From VXMO01 sp965205915 (GTDB lineage Bacteria; Chloroflexota; Dehalococcoidia; UBA6926), in the NCBI GenBank assembly GCA_965205915.1, contig OZ242191.1:2108001-2172000 (forward strand): DNA of 64,000 nucleotides. Reading direction: 5' to 3'. Positions 34,589 through 43,849 of the stretch are shown piece after piece. Both the position numbers and the translations under genes were made by a program. The first letter of the stretch is position 1, and each line of letters begins with the position of its first letter. Under the pieces are notes generated by a model that saw only the letters and a program-made list of their open reading frames with translations, was not told the origin of the DNA and did not search any database.

Positions 34589-35317
34589 CTACTCCATGCT
34601 GTCGACTTCGATGTCCTTGATCGTGATCTCGCCGGACGTCATCGTGCCGGTGAAGGTGAACTCTGGCCCAAAGACGGCATGGTTGAACGGCGCTTCAGCG
34701 GGATCGAAGAAGGTTGTGAACTCAAAGCTGTCGCCTGCGCCGCCGCCGCCCATCCCACCGTCGATGGCGGTCACGCGGAAGCTGGCAGGCTCAGGTGTCA
34801 TTCGACTGCCATGAACCACCTTAAATGCTGCGGGCACTAGTGCATTCTCAGAAAGGTCAACCTCTGTGAAGCAATCCAGTGTGCCGTTGAGCACGATCTG
34901 CGTTGAGCCGTCCGCGTTGGTCGAGATTTCATAGCTCTCGATGTTGTTGGATGCCATCGCCATATAGAACGTGTGCGCCTGGATCGGAATCTCACCCAGC
35001 CCGTTCGTCGGCATCACGAAGTCCGTGAAGTTGGTGTCCACGCGGCACAGCGCATATTCCGTGCTGAATGAGAAGACCTCATCCATGACGTGTGCTACAC
35101 CACCCATTTCCGGGCGAGTTGGCATCGACTTCTCATTGACGCCGCCGCCAAACGCGGCGATACCCGCCAACTCGCCGACCTGACCCTCAAGGGCCGTCTT
35201 GTCATCCTCGAGGCCGCTGATGGTTCCCTGCTGGGAAAAGTAGCTGACGCCACCGGCGATGATGGCCAGAACCAACGCGGCAGCTGCCGCAATTGAAAGC
35301 GGTACGGTATTGTTCAC
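34589..35317 (-). CDS. Uncharacterised exported or membrane-anchored protein
   Basis: The start is taken as GTG 35317, with GGAAGGA about 9 bases upstream; 242 residues. One N-terminal membrane helix (VPLSIAAAAALVLAIIAGGV) is followed by a short coiled stretch (QQGTISGLEDDKTALEGQVG). The extracytoplasmic domain is beta-rich with two cysteines ('YALCRVDTNFTDF', 'NGTLDCFTEVDL') and a Gly-rich loop (GGMGGGGAGD). I recognise no family. It is isolated, flanked by the hairpin at 34528 and the zinc-ribbon gene. Confidence 0.65.
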   Translation of the reverse strand: MNNTVPLSIAAAAALVLAIIAGGVSYFSQQGTISGLEDDKTALEGQVGELAGIAAFGGGVNEKSMPTRPEMGGVAHVMDEVFSFSTEYALCRVDTNFTDFVMPTNGLGEIPIQAHTFYMAMASNNIESYEISTNADGSTQIVLNGTLDCFTEVDLSENALVPAAFKVVHGSRMTPEPASFRVTAIDGGMGGGGAGDSFEFTTFFDPAEAPFNHAVFGPEFTFTGTMTSGEITIKDIEVDSME

Positions 35318-35450
35318 TGGAGCACATCCTTCCAAAGAATTACTGTTAGCAGATTCGCCGTTTACTGTATCTCACTACGGGCAAAAGGGGAAAGTGAATC
35401 GCCACATACGAATATGCGTATATGATTTGCGCTGCGCTTTCGGGTGATGT

Positions 35451-35633
35451 TTACCCTTGGAGAGGTTCAAGCACCCATGTGACCCACGCGCGCATCTGCT
35501 CTTCGATGTCGTGGCCGCAGCGCGGACATTCGTAGTCGCCGTAACGGATCCGCGTCTTGCACTCGGGGCAGGAGATGATGGCGCTACTCATCGCCTGAAC
35601 GATGTGGCTGATGTGTTCTTCGGGAACGCTCAT
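35451..35633 (-). CDS. Small zinc-ribbon protein
   Basis: 60 residues from ATG 35633 (other in-frame starts exist). The core 'SCPECKTRIRYGDYECPRCG' holds two CxxC knuckles that would bind one zinc ion, as in zinc-ribbon domains. The C-terminal 'HDIEEQMRAWVTWVLEPL' is a likely helix. No partner is apparent; a nucleic-acid- or protein-binding role is common for such small ribbons. Confidence 0.6.
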   Translation of the reverse strand: MSVPEEHISHIVQAMSSAIISCPECKTRIRYGDYECPRCGHDIEEQMRAWVTWVLEPLQG

Positions 35634-35757
35634 TGATTGGCACTCACATCCATTTTGCTTCGGGGCATGTCTATCGATGCTAGCACGGGCAGGCCGGATC
35701 ACATAAACGACACATGGAACACTTGTACGTCACCGCGATCTTTCCTACAATTGCGTC

Positions 35758-38646
35758 ATGCCTTTCGTGGAGATCATTACTGGCGGGGCGGGCAGCGGGA
35801 AGACGCGAGAGATCGTCTCGCACCTGTCGGCGCTCTATCGTGCCGACCCATTTGCAGACGCCCTCGTTCTTGTGCCGACGATTCGCCACGCGGACCAGTT
35901 CCGACGACGCCTCGTTCAGGAATGCGGCGTCGCGATGAGCCTCCGCGTCGAGACGCTCTCGATGTTGAGCCGCAGCCTGTCTGCCGGCGCCCCGATCCTG
36001 AGCGGATCGCGCGCCACGGACGAGTTGGCGCGCGTAGCACGCCGGACGGTGGCGCGTGGAGGGGCGGCGTCGTACTTTTCGCCCATTGCAGGCTCGGCCG
36101 GATTCGTCACGATGATTGCGTCGGCTGTCGCCGGCCTCCTGGAGGAGGAGACCAATCCGGACGAGTTGCGAGAAGCGGCCGCGCAGACCGGTTCTGAACC
36201 CGCGCGAGCGCTCGCGGAGATCTACTCCGCCTACCTGTCCGAATTGCGACAGATGGGCCTGACGCATCCGCTCCAGGTCAACAGTGTCGCCGCGGAGGCG
36301 ACGCAGGCGGGAGCGCAGACGCCGAACGTCGTAATGCTGGACGGCTTCCAGCGGTTCACGGCAGGGGAATTGAGGCTCATCACAGCCCTGTCACAACGCG
36401 CGGAGATGACAATCGGCTTTGACCGCGCTGCCACTGAGCGATCCAAATCCGACTACGAACGACTTGAGCAGGCGCTGCCCGGCGTGACGGTGAAACCGTT
36501 GCTTGCAGTGGATGTTGGCTCTGTACGCAAGACAAAAGGCGAGGCGGCAAATCAGGAACAGCACGCGCGCGAAATCGCGCGGCAGATCAAGCAGCTGATG
36601 GCCGATGACCCAAAGCTGAGGCCGTCCGACTGCGCCGTGACGTTCAGGCAGGTGACGCCATATCTCGCAATGATGCGCCGCATTTTTGAGGAATATGAAA
36701 TACCGCTTGATCCGGCGGCAGGCGCGCGACTGAGCGATACGCCTGTCGGTTCGTGGCTACGCAGACTGCTTGGCATCAAGGAGAACGGCTGGCGTGTCAA
36801 GGACGTGGTGGCAATGCTGCGCAGCGGCGTCGTCAACCTGGAACGATGGGGGCTTACAACCGACGTTGTCGATGGTCTTTCTCAGCAGGCCAGAGAGAAT
36901 AAGATATGGTCCGGGCGCGAGGCGTTGAAGGGCCTGGCCGGTGAGGATGGCGCGGGGCTAGCCGCCGCATTGAAAGACATCGGCGGGTTGCTTGAAGGGC
37001 TGGAGTCCGATGCAGCCGGGCGAGAGCGCCGTTTGATGAACGCGCTATTCGGCGAGCAAGGTTGGCTAAAGGACGCCCACAACCTTGATGAGGAAACGGC
37101 GCAATGCGTTGAGCAACTCCGCTCCTATCTCACAGAGATGGCCGAATCGTCACTGGATGCTGACTCGGATGGGCCGGAGACGCTTGACCGATTCAGAGAG
37201 CGCCTGAATCGCCGTTTGGCCATGCCGGTACTCATGCGGCGCACACCCGGCGGCGTCCTGCTCGCGCCGATGCACACGATGCACGGCCTCCGATTCCGGC
37301 ACGTGGCCGTCGGCGGCCTGTCCGAGGGCGAGTTTCCAGCAGGCCGCCGCTCCGGCGAACTGCTGAATGACGCCATGCGCGAGTCCCTTAAAGAGGCCGG
37401 CCTCGATATCCCACCCGCGCCCCGCTCCACGGAAGAAGAACTCTGGGAATCCGTAACCTCCCGCGCCGACGACTCGACCGCCCTGTGGCGTTACCGGCTC
37501 AACAGTGCGGGCAAGGAGGCAACCCCGTCGTGGGTGTTCCAAGAAGTTGATTCCGTACTGGAGAATCGCCCACCGACGCAGCATGTCGGGGAAACAGCAT
37601 CTGGTAGAGAGCTTGCCATCGCTTGCGCGCTGGGGTGGGTGAATAACGAATTACTCCGCCCTCCGCCCGTGCAAGAGACCGACCCCTGGGGTATCGTTCG
37701 CATCGCCGCCCAAGTGGAACAAACCAGACGATCGTTCCAGTTTGCCGGCGAGTACGAGGGTCGCATTTCCAGCGGTCTTGCACCGCGATTGACGCAGGCC
37801 GGATCAGGTTGGAGCGCGTCGTCATTGGACTCGTACTTGACGTGCTCGTTCCAGTTCTTCGGCAGCCGCGTTCTTGGACTCAACGAACTCGATGACGAAC
37901 CTGATGAGGGCGATGGTGCGATGCGCGGCACCATCATCCACTCAATTCTTGAGCATGCCCTCAATTCTTTGGTCGAACAGCGACTCCCACTCAACAAAGA
38001 CACCATTGGCACGGTCATCAACTATATCGACACCGAGGGCCGCGCCATGTGGGACAGGGCCCCGGAAGAAAATAGCTTCGGGCAGGCCGCGTTGTGGCGG
38101 CTCGAATGGAAGAGATACCGTGACCGCATCGTAATGATGCTGGAGCAGGGAACGCTGGCTGTAGGCCCCGACGACGGCCACCGGGTGTTGTATGCAGAGC
38201 ACCAATTTGACGAGATCGTTGACACAGATCCCCCACTCAGGATTCGCGGGTACATCGATCGCATAGATGAGATCCCCGATGGCCTCACCGTCATCGACTA
38301 CAAGACAGGGTCCATTCCTACCCAGAAGGACGTTCGGGACGGCAAAAGCACCCAATTGGCCCTGTACGCCCTCGCCCTCAGGAGCCGTCAGGAGACTAGG
38401 GATGCACGACTTCGCCTGGAGTATTGGAAACTGCCGTCACGCAGTGACCCCAAACGATGGACGCTGGACAGCGCCGTGGACGAGGACGCCGAAGTAATCG
38501 CCAATGTCAGGAACATCCTCCAAGAGAAGCGAGATCAGGTAGACGCCGGGGATTTCCGCGTCAATCCGACTCCGGATCGATGTCCGCCTTATTGCGCCAT
38601 GAAACACGTCTGCCGCGTCAATGCGCTTAGTCGGCACAAGAGATGA
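35758..38646 (+). CDS. addB: AddB-type helicase/nuclease subunit
   Basis: 962 residues. The N-terminus has a Walker A motif 'EIITGGAGSGKTREIV' (residues 5-20) and an inactivated-helicase-like architecture typical of AddB. The C-terminal PD-(D/E)XK nuclease has 'GTIIHSILEHAL', 'RIRGYIDRIDEIPDG', 'TVIDYKTGSIP' and 'STQLALYALAL'. An iron-staple set of cysteines frames it: Cys in 'YLTCSFQFFG' and three in 'DRCPPYCAMKHVCRV'. With AddA it resects double-strand breaks for RecA loading. The stop overlaps the addA start (ATGA). Confidence 0.88.
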   Translation: MPFVEIITGGAGSGKTREIVSHLSALYRADPFADALVLVPTIRHADQFRRRLVQECGVAMSLRVETLSMLSRSLSAGAPILSGSRATDELARVARRTVARGGAASYFSPIAGSAGFVTMIASAVAGLLEEETNPDELREAAAQTGSEPARALAEIYSAYLSELRQMGLTHPLQVNSVAAEATQAGAQTPNVVMLDGFQRFTAGELRLITALSQRAEMTIGFDRAATERSKSDYERLEQALPGVTVKPLLAVDVGSVRKTKGEAANQEQHAREIARQIKQLMADDPKLRPSDCAVTFRQVTPYLAMMRRIFEEYEIPLDPAAGARLSDTPVGSWLRRLLGIKENGWRVKDVVAMLRSGVVNLERWGLTTDVVDGLSQQARENKIWSGREALKGLAGEDGAGLAAALKDIGGLLEGLESDAAGRERRLMNALFGEQGWLKDAHNLDEETAQCVEQLRSYLTEMAESSLDADSDGPETLDRFRERLNRRLAMPVLMRRTPGGVLLAPMHTMHGLRFRHVAVGGLSEGEFPAGRRSGELLNDAMRESLKEAGLDIPPAPRSTEEELWESVTSRADDSTALWRYRLNSAGKEATPSWVFQEVDSVLENRPPTQHVGETASGRELAIACALGWVNNELLRPPPVQETDPWGIVRIAAQVEQTRRSFQFAGEYEGRISSGLAPRLTQAGSGWSASSLDSYLTCSFQFFGSRVLGLNELDDEPDEGDGAMRGTIIHSILEHALNSLVEQRLPLNKDTIGTVINYIDTEGRAMWDRAPEENSFGQAALWRLEWKRYRDRIVMMLEQGTLAVGPDDGHRVLYAEHQFDEIVDTDPPLRIRGYIDRIDEIPDGLTVIDYKTGSIPTQKDVRDGKSTQLALYALALRSRQETRDARLRLEYWKLPSRSDPKRWTLDSAVDEDAEVIANVRNILQEKRDQVDAGDFRVNPTPDRCPPYCAMKHVCRVNALSRHKR

Positions 38647-41600
38647 ATCTCACGCCCGAGCAGGAAAGGGCAGTTAGCGAACGGGGCCGCGACGTGATTG
38701 TCACAGCGGGCGCCGGAAGCGGAAAAACCGGCGTCCTCGTTGAACGGTACGTCAGGCTTCTGGAAAGTCACGAAATTGAACAGCTTGCTGCGGTCACCTT
38801 CACGGACGCGGCCGCGGCTGAAATGCGTGGGCGCGTCCGGGAAGCCGTGCAACATCGACCCGGACTGGCGCGCCATCGGCAACACCTTGACCGCGCCATC
38901 ATCGGCACAATCCATTCCCTCTGCCTCCAAGTATTGCGTGAGAACCCCGTCGAAGCAGGCATCGACCCCGGGGCGTCAGTGCTGGATGAGAACCTCGCGC
39001 AGGCCGAAGTGTTCGCCGCCTGTCGTGACGCCATTGAGGCAGCGGCGTCCGGGGAGGAGCGAGGAGCGGAGGCCATCCTCCGTCTCGGCCCGTATATCAC
39101 TCGCCTAACGCTGCCACAGATGGTCGAACGTCGCGATGAAGTTGAGCGCGCTTATGAGGCAATGGGAGGAAACTCGCCCCAGGAATGGGAAGCCCACATC
39201 AAGCGGACACTGGACGAATTTCTGGGGCCTCGCGTAAGCAAACTCCGGAAATCGCTGGCCGACCACCGTGACTTCCTTGCATCCGCCCAGATCCCAGGGG
39301 AAAGCGATACCCTCACCCCCACGGTCACGGATGTCCTTGAGGCGCTTGAAGACCCACTCAGCGGCACCCTGGAGAATCTGGTTGAGCGGCTGCACATTGC
39401 CGCACAAATTGAAAGTCCGGGTAACAGGGGCACAAAGGGCGCTTGGATCTATCCTCCCAAGGATGTCCGGGATTCAGTCAAGGCAATTCGTGAGGCTCAC
39501 AAATCCCTGGAGCCGTTCATCTGGAACGAGGCGGATGTCGAAGCGCTGAGAGTGCTTGATGAGCTGCGGGAGCTGTTTCGGAACGCCGTCAGACGCTATG
39601 AAGACGAAAAGAAGGAGCTCTCTGCACTCGACTTTCTCGATCTGGAACTCAAGGCAATCCAGCTACTCAGGACATCTCCGAACGTTGCCCACGTCTACCG
39701 CTCCACGTTCCGGCATATCCTCATTGACGAGGCGCAGGACCTCAATCCAACGCAAAAGGAATTCCTCGATCTGTTGACCGGTGAAGACGCTAATGAGGAC
39801 AAAGGGCGCCCCGAGCGATTTTTCGTTGGCGACGTCAAGCAGTCAATCTATCGATTTCGGCGCAGTGACGTCCGTCTCCTCAATCGGCTCAAATCATCGG
39901 TTGAGGCTGAAGGCGGAAAACCCATTCTGCTCAACAAATCCTTCCGTTCCCACCGCAGGCTCGTCACCGCAACAAATGAGGTCATGGAAGGTGTTTTCGG
40001 CGAACCGGAAGCGGACTTTGAGGCTCAGATGGAACGAATGGAGGCAGTGCGCGATTCTGCTGGCGCTGCCGCGTCCATTGAGGTTCTGCAGGTTGGTAGA
40101 AACTTTAGCGATCCCGACGCAGAGACCAAACCGACTGCCTCTCAGCGAGCGCGCATGGAGGCGCACATCGTCGCGGATCACATAGGGCATCTCCTGGACG
40201 AAAGGCGTGAAGCCTGGGATAAGAATTCCCAAGAGTACCGCCCAGTTGAGCCGGGTGATATTGTGATCCTTCTGCGCCGAATGACCAACGCCCATGAATA
40301 CGAACTGGCTCTGGAACAGCGCCAAATCTCCTATCGCACCGCGTCAGGCGGCAATCTCTACAACCGTTCGGAAATCGTCGACCTGACGAATCTACTGGAA
40401 TGGCTAGCTGAACCCGCCAACTCCATCGCCCTCGTCGGCCTCCTCCGGTCCCCCTTCTTTGCCGTCGACGATGAGTCCCTGATTGCCCTAACGGAATCTG
40501 CTCGGGCTGCTCGCAAGGATTCGCGAGCCCCCTTGGAAAGCAGCCACATCTTGGCGTCCCTCCGCAATCCCCCCGCCAAGGTGAAGTCCAGGACGCGCCC
40601 GCTGAGCCTCCACGCCGCTCGCGTCCTCGACCAACTACGAGAGGAGTCTCGCCTCGCCACAGCAGAGCAGCTCCTTGAAAGCGCGCTCATCCTGACCAAC
40701 TACGAGGCGTCGTGGGCGCCGCTGCGGGGTGGAGATCAGGCGCTGGCCAACATCCGGCAGTTCGTTGGACTGGCTCGTGAACTAGCCGACAAATCGATTG
40801 ACGAATTCGTGGGGCACATTCACCTGCTCCGGGATGAACTAGGCGCGCGCGCCCCGCAGGCTGCCTTGGATGCCGTCGATGCTGTACGGATCCTGACCAT
40901 CCACTCCGCCAAGGGCCTGGAGTTCCCGGTGGTGTTTCTTGCGGATGCAGGGACGTCGAGGGTGGGGCCCTGGGGGTCAAGCGTGTTGTGGCGCGCCGAC
41001 AAGGGCATCTCCATGACGCTGGAACGCGACGTCTCCGAGATTGACGAACCACGCAGCAAGCCCGCTCTCCACAACCTTCTCAAGGAGCTTGAAGACCTGG
41101 AGGATACAGCAGAGAGCAAACGGCTCCTGTACGTCGCCGCCACCCGCGCCGCGGACCTCCTCGTTGTCAGCGGCGTCGAACCAACCGGAAACACACCCAC
41201 CTGGCTGGGAGCATTTCGCGATAGCAGCGCCGGGCTAGATATCCAGGTCCACAGCCCGGTGCCGGTCGACATTGATGCAATGAGACGCAACTCGCCAACG
41301 CAAGCTTTCGTGGTGCCCCGGTCCGAAGATGAGCAACCGGCCGCCGCGCCGCTGCTTGGCCGACAGGGCGCGATTCCCATTCGCTCCAGCACCCCGGCAA
41401 CGGCGTTGGAGCACGGAGACGGCATCAGATTCTCCGGCAAGCCCGATCCCCTGGCTCTCATTCGAGGCACGTTGGCGCACGCCGCAATCGAGGAATGGTT
41501 CAAGGCCGACGCGCGTCCCGATCTGAGGAAGTCGGCAGGCCGACTGGGCGCCCGACTGAGCGATGAGGACCTGACAAACCTCGTGACAGATGTGGACGGA

Positions 41601-42047
41601 ATGCTCGACGATTTCGACCGCTCAGATTTGGCGGCAACGCTCCGTGATCCCGCCACCCGCGCGCACTTTGAACTGCCGTTTTCGTGGGCGTGGGACGGCG
41701 TTGCCGTGCATGGCAGCATCGACCTTGCCTACCAGGCGGGCGGCAAGTGGCACGTCGTTGATTTCAAGACGGATCGGGTGGAGCAGGGTGGGGAAGGCGA
41801 GCGCGCCTCCGCGTACCTTACACAGCTTGGAGTGTATGCCGGAGCCACCGAGGCCGCCACCGGGCATCGACCCAAGACCGGGCTTATGTTCCTGCGGACA
41901 GGAACGCTCTACTGGGCGGATGACGCGGACATCAGCGCCGCAATGCTGACCACGCGCGAACGAATTGATGGCGGCGAAGTGTCAGTCGGGGAGAACGATG
42001 CCGCCGGCGAGTTTGCCGACGAGCCGGTAATCGCGTCGCTGCCTTAG
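38643..42047 (+). CDS. addA: AddA-type UvrD-family helicase/nuclease
   Basis: 1134 residues. Superfamily 1 helicase motifs in order: 'VTAGAGSGKTGVLVERYVRL' (motif I), 'TFTDAAAAEMRGRVRE' (Ia), 'ILIDEAQDLNPTQKEFLD' (II), 'VKQSIYRFRRSDVRLL' (III), 'NKSFRSHRRLV' (IV), 'LTIHSAKGLEFPVVFLADAG' (V) and 'LYVAATRAADLLVVSG' (VI). The C-terminal RecB-type nuclease holds 'VHGSIDLAYQAGGKWHVVDF' followed by KTDR. It unwinds DNA ends and cleaves one strand, paired with AddB. It ends eight bases from the convergent CDF gene. Confidence 0.92.
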   Translation: MNLTPEQERAVSERGRDVIVTAGAGSGKTGVLVERYVRLLESHEIEQLAAVTFTDAAAAEMRGRVREAVQHRPGLARHRQHLDRAIIGTIHSLCLQVLRENPVEAGIDPGASVLDENLAQAEVFAACRDAIEAAASGEERGAEAILRLGPYITRLTLPQMVERRDEVERAYEAMGGNSPQEWEAHIKRTLDEFLGPRVSKLRKSLADHRDFLASAQIPGESDTLTPTVTDVLEALEDPLSGTLENLVERLHIAAQIESPGNRGTKGAWIYPPKDVRDSVKAIREAHKSLEPFIWNEADVEALRVLDELRELFRNAVRRYEDEKKELSALDFLDLELKAIQLLRTSPNVAHVYRSTFRHILIDEAQDLNPTQKEFLDLLTGEDANEDKGRPERFFVGDVKQSIYRFRRSDVRLLNRLKSSVEAEGGKPILLNKSFRSHRRLVTATNEVMEGVFGEPEADFEAQMERMEAVRDSAGAAASIEVLQVGRNFSDPDAETKPTASQRARMEAHIVADHIGHLLDERREAWDKNSQEYRPVEPGDIVILLRRMTNAHEYELALEQRQISYRTASGGNLYNRSEIVDLTNLLEWLAEPANSIALVGLLRSPFFAVDDESLIALTESARAARKDSRAPLESSHILASLRNPPAKVKSRTRPLSLHAARVLDQLREESRLATAEQLLESALILTNYEASWAPLRGGDQALANIRQFVGLARELADKSIDEFVGHIHLLRDELGARAPQAALDAVDAVRILTIHSAKGLEFPVVFLADAGTSRVGPWGSSVLWRADKGISMTLERDVSEIDEPRSKPALHNLLKELEDLEDTAESKRLLYVAATRAADLLVVSGVEPTGNTPTWLGAFRDSSAGLDIQVHSPVPVDIDAMRRNSPTQAFVVPRSEDEQPAAAPLLGRQGAIPIRSSTPATALEHGDGIRFSGKPDPLALIRGTLAHAAIEEWFKADARPDLRKSAGRLGARLSDEDLTNLVTDVDGMLDDFDRSDLAATLRDPATRAHFELPFSWAWDGVAVHGSIDLAYQAGGKWHVVDFKTDRVEQGGEGERASAYLTQLGVYAGATEAATGHRPKTGLMFLRTGTLYWADDADISAAMLTTRERIDGGEVSVGENDAAGEFADEPVIASLP

Positions 42048-42054
42048 CGCCGCC

Positions 42055-43236
42055 CTAGACTCCCAGGGGCCGTTGCGCGTGCTCCAAATGGCCGACGTGG
42101 TGCGTCTCTTCGCTGCACATAGTCGTTGACCGCTCAAGCTGCACTGTCACATGCTCGATTTTGTAGCGTCGCTTGACGATCTGCTGCATCTGCTGGAGCA
42201 GCTCCTGATCAGAGCCCGGATGCTCGGGGTCGAGAAGCACATGCGCGGTTAGCACCTCATTGCCGGACGTGATTGTCCATACGTGGACATCATGGATAAC
42301 CGTGACGCCGGGCAGTTCCTCAATATCGCTGCACAGCTTATAGACATCGATGTGCTCCGGCACGCCCTCAAGCAGCACGCGGAACACCTTCATCACAAGG
42401 TTCCAGGAACTGAAAAGAATAAGCAGGCTAATCACGACGCTGAGGATTGGGTCAACAATCGTCCAGCCCTGCCAGATGATAAGGATGCCGGAGATTACCA
42501 CGCCAACGGAGCCCATCAGGTCGGCCAGCACGTGCTGGAATGCGCCCTCTACGTTCAGGCTGTGCTCCGATGAGCGGTGCAGAAGCCATGCGGCAATCAC
42601 ATTGACCAGGAGTCCGCCGACACCCACGATCAGAACCGGCCAGCCGTCAACATGGTGCTCATCTGCCCTGAATCTGTGGAAGGCCTCCCAGAGTATCCAT
42701 CCGACGATCATCCAAAGGGCTAAGGCGTTGATAAAGGCGGCCAGGATCTCCGTCCTGTAGTAGCCATAGGTTCGCTCAATTGTTGCGCCGCGCTCTGCGA
42801 TCCACATGGCGAACAGCGCCATGCCGATGGCCGCGGCGTCCGTGAGCATATGTCCGGCATCGGCGATGAGCGCCAGGCTTCCGGAAACCGCCCCTCCAAT
42901 GACCTCCGCAACCATGTAGATCGAAATGAGGATGAGAGCGAGGATCAGGCTGCGGCGGCTGGCTCCCCGCAGATCGTGCGCGTGATCGTGTCCGGCATGG
43001 CCGTGGCCGCTGTGGTCGTCATCATCATCGTGGTCGTCGTGGCCGTGGGCGTCCTCGCTATGCCCGTCATGATCATCGTGAGTGCCCCGATAGTTTTCTC
43101 CGTGGTCGTGCCCGGCGTGTTCGTCGTGGTCATGCCCCTCATGGTCGTCGTCGTCATGTCCGGCGTGTTCGTCGTGATCATGACCTTCGTGATCGTCTGC
43201 CGCATGCGGATGCTCGCCGTGGTCACTGCGGCTCAT
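42055..43236 (-). CDS. Cation diffusion facilitator (zinc/cobalt/cadmium exporter) with His-rich N-terminus
   Basis: 393 residues from ATG 43236. The first ~90 residues are a His/Asp/Glu/Gly tail containing two exact copies of 'DDHEGHDHDEHAGHD', a likely metal sink or sensor. Six membrane helices follow with the transport-site motifs HxxxD in 'LIADAGHMLTDAAAIG' and 'FQHVLADLMGSVGVV'. A cytosolic C-terminal domain ('PGVTVIHDVHVWTITSGNEV') mediates dimer closure. CzcD/ZnT-type proteins exchange Zn2+ or similar ions for H+. A His/Cys peptide gene lies 226 bases upstream on the same strand. Confidence 0.92.
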   Translation of the reverse strand: MSRSDHGEHPHAADDHEGHDHDEHAGHDDDDHEGHDHDEHAGHDHGENYRGTHDDHDGHSEDAHGHDDHDDDDDHSGHGHAGHDHAHDLRGASRRSLILALILISIYMVAEVIGGAVSGSLALIADAGHMLTDAAAIGMALFAMWIAERGATIERTYGYYRTEILAAFINALALWMIVGWILWEAFHRFRADEHHVDGWPVLIVGVGGLLVNVIAAWLLHRSSEHSLNVEGAFQHVLADLMGSVGVVISGILIIWQGWTIVDPILSVVISLLILFSSWNLVMKVFRVLLEGVPEHIDVYKLCSDIEELPGVTVIHDVHVWTITSGNEVLTAHVLLDPEHPGSDQELLQQMQQIVKRRYKIEHVTVQLERSTTMCSEETHHVGHLEHAQRPLGV

Positions 43237-43297
43237 GACAATCCAATTCCTCTCGCCGAAACTCGGGATAACAAGGAGAATCCAATATGATGGAACA

Positions 43298-43303
43298 AGT
43301 ATA
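43298..43303 (-). promoter_or_regulatory. Candidate -10 box for the CDF exporter gene
   Basis: On the minus strand TATACT lies about 60 bases ahead of the CDF ATG; the -35 position (GTCTTG at 17 bases) is weak, so activator dependence is possible. Confidence 0.3.
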
Positions 43304-43462
43304 GCGTCATCGGCCGGCCACAAGACGCAAACCGGTGTCAAGCCGGATCAATAGAAGACGACGCGCCTTTAATGGCAGGAGCGCCGTCCATAAGCCTGCG
43401 AGGCTTGAAGATGACGAGTAGCCGCCATTTCTCGCGGCCTCTCGCTCACTCAACGGATGGCT

Positions 43463-43594
43463 CTAGTTGCTGCCCTCGGAGTGGTGCTCATGCTCGTCGC
43501 ACTCGTGCGAGTCATGAACGTGATTCGGCCCATCCCCATGGTGGTCGTGCTGGTCGCACTCGTGTGACTCGTGATCGTGTGCTGCGCTGGTCAT
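43463..43594 (-). CDS. 43-residue His/Cys-rich putative metal-binding peptide
   Basis: A short frame with a textbook ribosome binding site: AGGAGG six bases before the ATG. The peptide has 12 His, 2 Cys and 12 Asp/Glu in 43 residues. It is an internal duplication: 'SHECDQHDHH' (10-19) and 'SHECDEHEHH' (29-38), each with one Cys and several His, spaced 19 residues. This composition suggests Zn, Ni, Co or Cu binding, like a small metallothionein or metallochaperone. It lies upstream of the His-rich CDF exporter gene on the same strand. No known family is recognised. Evidence for translation is the ribosome binding site, the repeat and the context. Confidence 0.7.
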   Translation of the reverse strand: MTSAAHDHESHECDQHDHHGDGPNHVHDSHECDEHEHHSEGSN

Positions 43595-43603
43595 GGCAAC
43601 CTC

Positions 43604-43631
43604 CTGTTCAGGTACTTCTGTTCAGGTACTT
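43604..43631 (-). repeat. Two tandem 14-base repeats directly upstream of the His/Cys peptide
   Basis: CTGTTCAGGTACTT occurs twice with no gap on the plus strand (AAGTACCTGAACAG on the coding strand), ending at the ribosome binding site. It is placed where a repressor or leader element could control translation or transcription of the peptide. Confidence 0.7.
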
Positions 43632-43700
43632 TTTCCTCTTGCTCTATCATCACTTTGTAACATTAGTGGCGGCGTGGCATGTGTGTCTTGAGACGCCGTA

Positions 43701-43730
43701 TCCGAAATTTCGGACACGAATCCGGGATTC
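43701..43730. promoter_or_regulatory. Two adjacent palindromes, possible operator
   Basis: TCCGAAATTTCGGA (43701-43714) is a perfect 14-base palindrome, and GAATCCGGGATTC (43718-43730) is a perfect 6-1-6 inverted repeat. They sit in the 255-base divergent region between the His/Cys peptide and the VOC gene. Apart from these and the 14-base repeats, I see no gene in 43595-43849. Confidence 0.45.
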
Positions 43731-43849
43731 ACGCAATGCGACGGCGTCGGCGATTTCTGCGGCTCGCCCAAGCCAAAGCTGGGTTCGGCCCTCGCTACCT
43801 GTCCGTAAGATTGATTTGAAGACATCGTGCGACCACAAGGAGGCAACCA

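Noticed and set aside
42850..43290. Valine/isoleucine-rich plus-strand frame that looks like a membrane protein
   Set aside because: It is the antisense of the His/Asp-rich tail of the CDF exporter (GAC/CAC read backwards as GTC/GTG).
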